Of a DNA stretch of 31,010 nucleotides, positions 25,901-31,010 are shown piece after piece; the stretch's first letter is position 1; every line of letters begins with the position of its first letter. The notes beneath the pieces were generated by a model. It was not told the DNA's origin. It searched no databases and worked only from the letters and a program-made list of their open reading frames with translations. A program made the position numbers and the translations under genes. Source of the stretch: Butyrivibrio sp. (GTDB lineage: Bacteria; Bacillota_A; Clostridia; Lachnospirales; Lachnospiraceae); the NCBI GenBank assembly GCA_024690635.1, contig JAILOW010000012.1, forward strand, positions 1-31,010. The letters are read 5' to 3'.

Positions 25901-26510
25901 ACGAATCGAGAGGCTTGCTCTTGAGGGCGTGCCCCTTCAGGATGTATGTAAGCTTGCTTACCTGAGGTACTACGCAACTGAAAAGAGCTCTGCGGAAGAG
26001 GCCAATCCCGAAGTTGCCACACCTTTCCTCAGGAGCCTTATGAGTCAGGGAGTTTTCTTCCCATTCTATACGGAATACGGGGAAATGCTGCCTGATCTCA
26101 TCCAGTTCATTGACAAGACCATGCTGGAGTACCGCTCGGAGCCCGGAACTGAGTGCACCATTCACTACAGATTGGTGGGCGATCAGAGCGATGAGTATAT
26201 GTGCATGACCATGCCTGAGATGTACGACGGCATCTATGTTTCGGAATTCATACTGTTCTTCGGAGAACAGCTTCAGTACTACATCACTGAGAAAAAGGGT
26301 GATGAGGAGCCTGTTACCGAGAGCGGCACCATACAAAAGAGCGATATCACCAAGGATTCTCTTGCAGGCAGATTTAACATGATAAATGACATTATGATAG
26401 GTCAGACCCTGCAGGACTATGATACCGTGGACGACCTTATGAACGAGTTCTACAAAAAGAAATTCCTGTGTGACAGGCTGTTTTATGCCATGGATGACAG
26501 CGACACATAA
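22929..26510 (+). CDS. DUF5717-like large helical-repeat protein
   Basis: A 1193-residue protein without signal peptide or membrane helix, so probably cytosolic. I choose GTG 22929, since GGGGTG lies just upstream, over TTG 22917, which has no ribosome site. Two beta-rich, immunoglobulin-like units open the protein (about residues 25-115, with VELSMGPGENLEGSFTIFG, and about 190-290, ending EIPVTVSMA). A long all-helical part with TPR- or solenoid-like character follows (about 300-1040; for example AHYYITAGRVNEGKWILDQA). A beta-rich C-terminal domain (about 1060-1190) contains IYVSEFILFFGEQLQYYITE. From memory this corresponds to DUF5717 of Lachnospiraceae, whose function is unknown. It heads a four-gene cassette with an Hsp70-like protein. 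The size and repeats suggest a scaffold or adaptor. Confidence 0.8.
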   Translation: MREIVDQLLQGKYEYSQKSLDFSTARVELSMGPGENLEGSFTIFGPENRPCYGHVSSTDIRMEVLTEEFSGSPYEVSYRFSSKGLAQGDVLQGDFRIISNQGEYVLPFVVTVRLDHIASSLGDIKNLFHFANLAKTDWDEAVSLFYSREFISVFKGNDSQYESLYRGLSGDPENIQNVEEFLIAINKKQPVGFIPDQTEIMLDYTGLSHDQVILLTRNGWGYTHLLVETDGDFIITEKNEINEEDFTGSNCRLRFRIRAERLHEGNNFGKIVFSNAFVRIEIPVTVSMALTGHHLTADYQEKKRLMVQLVKVYENFSCKKINSRAWMTETGKIIAKMNAIDDKDLEFRLYTAHYYITAGRVNEGKWILDQAERETEEAKGDTLYSYYLYLSTLCSREDAYINDISERLEGIFRRNPDNWRIAWLLLYIAEEYTTSSPRKWMILEEQFGFGCRSPILYLESMNLLNDSPSILTRLDEYELYVLEYGARKKIISLSLIDQVVYLALRARGYNERLFRILKDCYEIRENDDTLEAIVSLLIKGGKTDRASFEWYAKGVERELRITRLYEYYMMSIYTDENGLLPSDINRMVLMYFSYQSDLEYDKNAILYRYIHEKKDDYPELYDTYLPQIEKFLMSQIDKGRVSRDLGYLYSNLLTKQMVDAANASKVLNVLYTSEIKTEDKRITGVCVYYDKCEKEMRYPLVDGEALVPLYGNEYAVLLTDHEDNRYAASVPYTSTRLILAGKLAGYAIPYIQKGKENLDLFLCELSKDAYTIDMDNVGRYRDLASSDLVRKSCRNEIRNNLIRFYYDNDFTRQLTEYLVDIEPGDLSGKERGDILELTVMAGLYDKALEWLRDYGCHGIDPRIVLRLCVRLLDRDAFEPTSQNLEIAFYAFKNSKYDEQLLKFLVENYNGTLKEMRDIWKAAESFGLDTYALCERILVQMMYSGSYIGEKFQIFKEYVKAGANTDVESAFLSLNAYDNFARGKVTDRYIFERIERLALEGVPLQDVCKLAYLRYYATEKSSAEEANPEVATPFLRSLMSQGVFFPFYTEYGEMLPDLIQFIDKTMLEYRSEPGTECTIHYRLVGDQSDEYMCMTMPEMYDGIYVSEFILFFGEQLQYYITEKKGDEEPVTESGTIQKSDITKDSLAGRFNMINDIMIGQTLQDYDTVDDLMNEFYKKKFLCDRLFYAMDDSDT

Positions 26511-26526
26511 AGAAGGGTAGTTTGTT

Positions 26527-27825
26527 ATGCTGTTTGGTAATTCTGATGAAAAGCGTTTTGTGCTGGGATACGATCTGGGGGACAAGGTTTCTCAGATAAG
26601 CTTCCTTGCCTCCGACGCCGATATGCCGGAGACCCTGTCGGTCCTTGCCGGCTCAGAACTTTATAATATCCCTACGGTCCTTTGCAAGAGAAAGGAAGTG
26701 AACCAGTGGTTCTACGGAAAAGAGGCTGTCCGTCATATCGAAGACGGCGACGGCATTCCGGTGACAGGGCTCCTTACTGCTGCAAAAGAAGGAAAGCCTG
26801 TTGCAGTGGGCGAGGGTGAGTACGATCCCATCGCGCTTCTTACACTCTTTGTAAAAAGAAGTCTTTCTCTTTTGTCCATGGAGCTGTCCCTGGACAACGT
26901 GGATTCGGTGATGTTTACCACCAAGTGCCTGGATCACAGGATGGTGCAGGTTCTGAATGCGGTAGTGGCAGCTCTTGAGCTCAAAACCAAAAATATCTTT
27001 TATCAGAGCCATGAGGAGAGCTTTTACAATTACATGCTCTATCAGCCTGATGAACTGACGCATCACAATATAATAGCCTGCGACTACGACCTTGATGTGC
27101 TAAATGTCTACGAGATGTGCCTTAATTACAGGACGACTCCTGTGGTTGCAACTATAGATGTAAAGAGCTTTGACGACCTGCAGCTTCCGGACGGATTTCC
27201 GAAAGAAGCGGCATTTTTCCACAAGACCTGTGAAAGGCTTGATGACGAGTTTTTGACCATCATGCAAAAGATCTGCGGTGAAAAGGTTATATCCACGATC
27301 TTTTTGCTTGGAGACGGCTTCCACGAAAAATGGCCCAAGAGATCTCTTGAGTTTTTGTGCAGGACCAGAAGAGTGTTCCAGGGCAACAATCTCTTTTCCA
27401 AGGGAGCCAGCATTGCGGCAAGAGAGAGGATAAATCCCGGAGAGAACAACGGAAAATTCGTTTTCCTTGGAGAGGACAAGCTAAAGTCCAATCTGGGCAT
27501 GAAGCTCCTAAAATGCGGAACGGAAGTATATCACGCCCTGCTTGATGCGGGTGTTAACTGGTACGAGGCGGAGACAAGCCTTGATATCATAATGGATCCC
27601 ACGGGGATACTCAATATAGAGGTGACGCCTCTTACAGGCAAAATGCCCAGAATGGTGCAGCTGTATCTGGACGGCCTTGAGAAAAGGCCTGTGGGCACCA
27701 CAAGACTTCATATCACCATGGACATGGCGGATGTGAATACGGTAAATGTAAAAGTGCAGGATATGGGCTTTGGAGAACTGTTCCCTGCAACCGGCAAGGT
27801 ATGGGAGCAGACCATAGAACTGTGA
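26527..27825 (+). CDS. Hsp70/actin-like ATPase-fold protein (DUF5716-like)
   Basis: A 432-residue protein. It opens with FVLGYDLGD (Gly14-Asp16, Gly18), matching the phosphate-1 loop of the Hsp70/actin/hexokinase fold (usual form 'GIDLGT'), and an Hsp70-like beta element DPTGILNIEVTP (Asp357 onwards), close to the substrate-domain motif 'DANGILNVSA'. Between them are segments compatible with phosphate-2 and adenosine loops (FLLGDGFHEKWPKR). The length is far below the ~610 residues of DnaK: the lid and much of the substrate domain are missing. From memory the family is DUF5716. ATP binding is likely, activity unproven. GAAGGG serves as ribosome site, 17 bases after the DUF5717 gene, so both are in one operon and probably form one complex. 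Confidence 0.75.
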   Translation: MLFGNSDEKRFVLGYDLGDKVSQISFLASDADMPETLSVLAGSELYNIPTVLCKRKEVNQWFYGKEAVRHIEDGDGIPVTGLLTAAKEGKPVAVGEGEYDPIALLTLFVKRSLSLLSMELSLDNVDSVMFTTKCLDHRMVQVLNAVVAALELKTKNIFYQSHEESFYNYMLYQPDELTHHNIIACDYDLDVLNVYEMCLNYRTTPVVATIDVKSFDDLQLPDGFPKEAAFFHKTCERLDDEFLTIMQKICGEKVISTIFLLGDGFHEKWPKRSLEFLCRTRRVFQGNNLFSKGASIAARERINPGENNGKFVFLGEDKLKSNLGMKLLKCGTEVYHALLDAGVNWYEAETSLDIIMDPTGILNIEVTPLTGKMPRMVQLYLDGLEKRPVGTTRLHITMDMADVNTVNVKVQDMGFGELFPATGKVWEQTIEL

Positions 27826-27840
27826 TGACGGGAGATATGC

Positions 27841-28683
27841 ATGAACAGACCTATTCTTTGCATAGGAAGCTATGCTGAAAATCCATTTCATATTGAAAAG
27901 ATAGGGCGAAATGTCTTTAGCATAGAGGAGCTTTGCTACTGCATCGTTAAAAATGCATTCCTTCTGGATGAGGAGACCTTTGGACCGGAGCTTTTTGACT
28001 GGATAGCAAGGGAATGCTCCCTTGAAAGACTGTCAGATGAGCTTCGGGTTATGGCATCCAAGAAGTGCTCCGTTGCTTCCCTTGCGGGAACCATTCTTGA
28101 CTATGTTGGCTACAACACCAGAAAGGAAGTCGACCGCACAGAGGAGATCCTCAGGGAAAACGCGGGCATGGATATCTACAAAAAGAAGCTTGCCAGAGCG
28201 GATTTCCTTATGAAGAACGGCAAATACAGCATGGCTTTTGGGGAGTATCAGTTCCTTTTAAACAATACTCCGGATATAGATCTGAGGCTCCGTGCCAGGA
28301 TCGAGCACAACGAAGGCGTTATGTATGCAAGGCTGTTTTTGTTTGACAGAGCGGCTGAGATGTTCAAAAAAGCCTACGAGGACAACGGAAGCCACGAGTC
28401 ATATCTTCAGTATCTTGCGGCAGTTCGCATGAGCATGACAAACAATGAGTATGTGGGCTTTATCGCAGACAACGACGAAGCATTTGAAGCCTCAATGGAG
28501 CTTGAAAAGAGAATGAATGAGGCGGAGGATCTCTACGGATCCAGTGAGGACAATCATCTGGCAAGAACTCTTGCTGTTTACAAGGCAGAGGGCAAGATGC
28601 ACGAGTACTACAGTAAAGTAGATGAGATAACAGAGAGCATGAAGTACGAATACAGGGAGCTGGTTCGGGATAAGGTGAAGTAA
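27841..28683 (+). CDS. TPR-like protein of the DUF5717 cassette
   Basis: A 280-residue cytosolic protein, no signal or membrane helix. The N-terminal third has the pattern FSIEELCYCIVKNAFLLDEE and EETFGPELFDWIARE. Residues about 115-205 look like tandem tetratricopeptide helices: KKLARADFLMKNGKYSMAFG, then ARIEHNEGVMYARLFLFDRA and AEMFKKAYEDNGSHESYLQY. The C-terminal part is charged and helical. TPR units normally bind peptides or partner proteins, so it may link the Hsp70-like protein and the membrane coiled coil encoded next door. It starts 15 bases after the previous gene with GGGAG upstream, and its stop overlaps the next start (TAATG). I do not know a family name; the order with its neighbours is conserved in Lachnospiraceae as far as I recall. 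Confidence 0.8.
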   Translation: MNRPILCIGSYAENPFHIEKIGRNVFSIEELCYCIVKNAFLLDEETFGPELFDWIARECSLERLSDELRVMASKKCSVASLAGTILDYVGYNTRKEVDRTEEILRENAGMDIYKKKLARADFLMKNGKYSMAFGEYQFLLNNTPDIDLRLRARIEHNEGVMYARLFLFDRAAEMFKKAYEDNGSHESYLQYLAAVRMSMTNNEYVGFIADNDEAFEASMELEKRMNEAEDLYGSSEDNHLARTLAVYKAEGKMHEYYSKVDEITESMKYEYRELVRDKVK

Positions 28684-29882
28684 TGGGCTTATTTGATATC
28701 TTTTCGGGAAACAAAAGCATAAGGGACGAGGAGTTTAAACAGCAGGCCGAGCTGGAAAACTGGAACGACATCGTCTATACCAGAAAAGCTCTTGATATGG
28801 ATGATCCTGTTCAGAGGCGCGAATATGTTGAGAGCTGCCTTATGCAGATGCAGGAAGCTTCCATGGAACTTGATGCCCTGGAGCTTGAGTACAATGATGT
28901 TACCAGCCATCTGCGTGATATGGAGGAGATTGATGCGCTTCCTTCCGAGCAAAGGCTTGAGATCAACGAGTGCGCTCAAAAGATACTGGATTCCCAGGAA
29001 CAGCAGGAAAAGTTCAATAAAAGAAAGAGCCGCATGTCCGATGAGGACTTTGAACATATGGAGAGGATCGGTACCGATGCTGAAAAAGGAGTGAAAAAGC
29101 TCATTGAGGCAGAGGATTACCAGAAAAAGATCCGAAACGATTTAAAGCGCCTTGACGGGGAGCATCAGGCATATCTGTACCGCGAGGATGAGCTTATAGT
29201 AGCAATCGACAATACCAAGAAGCTTATGATCGTTGTTGCGGCAGTGCTGGTGGCTATCCTTATCCTTCTTTTGGTGCTGCAGTTTGCCCTTCATCTGAAC
29301 GTGGTTTACGGATATATGGTGGCCATTCTTTTGGCGGCTATTTCCATTACGGTTTTGTATTTTCAGAATACCAATGCGGTGGTTGAGCTAAAAACTGTGA
29401 CCAAGTCAATTTCAAGGCTCATAATGCTGCAGAATTCGGTAAAGATCAGATATGTCAACAATACCAATCTGCTGGACTATCTGTGCATCAAATACGGAGT
29501 AAACAATTCAAGAGAGCTTGAGGATCTGTACAGCAGATACCTGCAGGAGCGCAAGGAGAGGGCGAGATTTGAGGATGCCAAAAAGCTCCTTGATTCCAAT
29601 GAAAAAGATCTTATCTACATGCTGCGCCACTACAGGGTGCGTGATCCCGAGATCTGGATCCATCAGCCTGAGGCTCTTCTTAATCACAACGAAGAGGTTG
29701 AGATCAGGCACAGACTCAACGTCCGCAGGCAGTCCCTTAGAAAGAGAATGGAATACAACAGGGATGTGGTGGCAGGCAATGCCAAGCTTGAGATAGAGGA
29801 TATGGCAAGACAATATCCCAGATATACACAGGAAATTCTGGATATGGTAGCAGGGTTTGAAGAGAAGTACCCGGAGGTTTGA
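28683..29882 (+). CDS. Two-TM coiled-coil membrane protein of the DUF5717 cassette
   Basis: A 399-residue protein whose ATG overlaps the previous stop by one base, so translation is coupled. Residues about 45-175 are a long charged coiled coil (Glu/Lys/Arg heptads, e.g. QEASMELDALELEYNDVTS). Two adjacent membrane helices, about residues 182-203 and 208-230, form a hairpin with a short outer loop. A second long coiled coil (about 255-390) follows. Both long segments should lie in the cytosol, giving a membrane-tethered platform, which is inference from the helix pair. I recognise no catalytic motif. It is probably the membrane anchor of the DUF5717/DUF5716 assembly. The terminator stem overlaps its stop codon, so the operon ends here. 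Confidence 0.8.
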   Translation: MGLFDIFSGNKSIRDEEFKQQAELENWNDIVYTRKALDMDDPVQRREYVESCLMQMQEASMELDALELEYNDVTSHLRDMEEIDALPSEQRLEINECAQKILDSQEQQEKFNKRKSRMSDEDFEHMERIGTDAEKGVKKLIEAEDYQKKIRNDLKRLDGEHQAYLYREDELIVAIDNTKKLMIVVAAVLVAILILLLVLQFALHLNVVYGYMVAILLAAISITVLYFQNTNAVVELKTVTKSISRLIMLQNSVKIRYVNNTNLLDYLCIKYGVNNSRELEDLYSRYLQERKERARFEDAKKLLDSNEKDLIYMLRHYRVRDPEIWIHQPEALLNHNEEVEIRHRLNVRRQSLRKRMEYNRDVVAGNAKLEIEDMARQYPRYTQEILDMVAGFEEKYPEV

Positions 29883-29908
29883 CGATGGTCAAACCTCCGT
29901 CGATTTTT
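29872..29908 (+). terminator. Terminator overlapping the last cassette gene's stop codon
   Basis: Twelve perfect pairs, CGGAGGTTTGAC (29872-29883) with GTCAAACCTCCG (29888-29899), loop GATG, then T5 at 29904-29908 after a four-base gap. The left arm contains the TGA stop (29880-29882). The gap before the T-run makes it weaker than usual. Confidence 0.75.
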
Positions 29909-29971
29909 AGGGGATTTTTTGCCTATTATTAATATTGCTTTAATCGCTCCATGATGTTACTATGTCCTTGT

Positions 29972-30001
29972 TTGCGAGAATTTCGATTTTTACATTAATA
30001 T
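29972..30001 (+). promoter_or_regulatory. Candidate purF promoter
   Basis: TTGCGA (29972-29977, 4 of 6) and TAATAT (29996-30001, 4 of 6) with an 18-base spacer. The boxes lie in AT-rich sequence just before the ribosome site, so the leader would be very short. No purine riboswitch is visible in the 115 bases before the gene. Confidence 0.35.
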
Positions 30002-30014
30002 AAGAGGAGATTTT

Positions 30015-31010
30015 ATGCAGAGTACAGACAGGTTAGAGCCCTACAAGCATCTCGGGGAAGAATGCGGCGTCTTTGGCATGTATGACTTTGACGGGGGCGA
30101 CGTTGCAGGATCCATCTATTACGGTCTTGTGTCACTTCAGCACAGGGGACAGGAGAGCTGCGGTATTGCTGTCAGCGAGACAAACGGTCCCAAGGGCAAG
30201 ATCAACAGTTTCAAGGACATGGGCCTTGTAAACGAAAACTTCACCCCGGATATTCTTGATAAACTTCGCGGCGACATCGGCGTAGGCCATGTGCGCTATT
30301 CTACTGCCGGCAGCAGCACCAGAGAAAATGCTCAGCCGCTGGTTCTAAACTATGTAAAAGGTACCCTTGCCCTTGCGCATAACGGTAACCTTGTTAATGC
30401 ACCGGAGCTTCGCCATGAGCTGGAGTACACCGGAGCTATCTTCCAGACCACCATTGATTCAGAAGTAATTGCATATCACATTGCCCGTGAGCGTCTTGTG
30501 TCCAGATCCGTAGAAGAGGCGGTAGGCAAGGCAATGATGAAGATAAAGGGAGCTTACAGCCTTGTTATCATGTCTCCCAGAAAGCTTATCGGCGCAAGAG
30601 ATCCGTACGGCTTCAAGCCTCTTGTAATCGGCAGAAGAGAGAACTGCTACGTTCTTGCTTCCGAGACCTGTGCGCTTGATACCATAGGAGCAACCTTCAT
30701 AAGAGACGTTGAGCCCGGTGAGATAGTTACAATCTCTCCCGAGTACGGCATTCAGTCCGACAAGAGCATGTGCCTTCCCAAGGAAAAGCATGCAAGATGT
30801 ATCTTTGAATATATCTATTTCGCAAGACCCGACAGCAGCATTGACGGCATCAGCGTATATGATGCAAGAATAGCCGCAGGAAGATTCCTTGCCAAGGATT
30901 CACCTGTGGATGCGGATATGGTTGTGGGTGTTCCCGAGTCCGGTAACGTAGCAGCCCTTGGATATGCCCTTGAATCAGGAATTCCTTACGGACAGGCCTT
31001 TGTAAAGAAC
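30015..31010 (+). CDS. purF: Amidophosphoribosyltransferase, 5' part
   Basis: The frame is open to the window edge (332 codons). The start is supported by AGAGGAGA just upstream. It catalyses the first committed step of purine synthesis: PRPP plus glutamine to phosphoribosylamine. A 16-residue propeptide precedes EECGVFG, so Cys17 should become the N-terminal nucleophile of the class II glutamine amidotransferase domain after cleavage. GHVRYSTAGSS, ALAHNGNLVNA and ARDPYGFKPLVIG are the characteristic amidotransferase motifs. The later ARPDSSIDGISVYDARIAAG and VVGVPESGNVAALGYA are the start of the phosphoribosyltransferase domain; the PRPP-binding loop falls beyond the window. The Cys-first active site with a propeptide is the Bacillus-type enzyme, which often carries an Fe-S cluster. 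Confidence 0.96.
   Translation, partial: MQSTDRLEPYKHLGEECGVFGMYDFDGGDVAGSIYYGLVSLQHRGQESCGIAVSETNGPKGKINSFKDMGLVNENFTPDILDKLRGDIGVGHVRYSTAGSSTRENAQPLVLNYVKGTLALAHNGNLVNAPELRHELEYTGAIFQTTIDSEVIAYHIARERLVSRSVEEAVGKAMMKIKGAYSLVIMSPRKLIGARDPYGFKPLVIGRRENCYVLASETCALDTIGATFIRDVEPGEIVTISPEYGIQSDKSMCLPKEKHARCIFEYIYFARPDSSIDGISVYDARIAAGRFLAKDSPVDADMVVGVPESGNVAALGYALESGIPYGQAFVKN

Noticed and set aside
29909..30014. Purine riboswitch or PurR box before purF
   Set aside because: The conserved purine-riboswitch core and paired helices are not visible, and no clear CCGAAC-type box pair is found.

Overview
The window looks like chromosome of an anaerobic Firmicute of the Lachnospiraceae, most like Butyrivibrio and its relatives. 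This rests on moderate GC, strong AGGAG-type ribosome sites, U-tract terminators, a YesMN-type two-component pair beside a sugar ABC transporter without its own ATPase, a DUF5717/DUF5716 gene cassette that I know mainly from Lachnospiraceae, and a giant surface protein with InlB-like and MucBP-like repeats ending in VLGxRR motifs. No genus marker is present, so the genus is inference. Every gene I accept is on the + strand. I saw no tRNA, rRNA, CRISPR array, insertion sequence or phage gene.

Layout. 1-1804: the 3' part of an FAD-dependent dehydrogenase, overlapping a parvulin-type peptidyl-prolyl isomerase lipoprotein, closed by a terminator. 1877-2528: a small lipoprotein of unknown function behind a promoter whose -35 and -10 boxes lie in the two arms of an inverted repeat. 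2530-5868: a carbohydrate ABC importer (binding lipoprotein, then two permeases), with a strong hairpin between binding protein and permeases. 5870-8526: a YesM-like sensor kinase and a short AraC-type response regulator, presumably the sugar sensor for the importer, ending in a very strong terminator. 8527-15702: a 68-residue conserved-looking protein and then a 2234-residue cell-surface protein. 15717-17832: htpG (Hsp90), preceded by a perfect CIRCE operator that also forms the terminator of the surface-protein gene. 18102-22883: a MacAB-type exporter operon (ATPase, membrane-fusion adaptor, two FtsX-like permeases). 22889-29908: a four-gene cassette (DUF5717 protein, Hsp70-like DUF5716 protein, TPR-like protein, two-TM coiled-coil protein). 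30015-end: the 5' part of purF.

How the genes fit together. The importer and YesMN pair form one sense-and-uptake unit for an unidentified oligosaccharide; no glycoside hydrolase is present to name the substrate. The surface protein is the obvious adhesion or cell-envelope element. The four-gene cassette is the least understood part: an actin/Hsp70-fold protein with a large helical-repeat partner, a small TPR-like protein and a membrane-anchored coiled coil, in tight succession, suggests a chaperone-like or membrane-tethered scaffold assembly. It is my best candidate for an undescribed system. The most unusual regulatory site is the CIRCE operator merged with a transcription terminator at 15717-15750.
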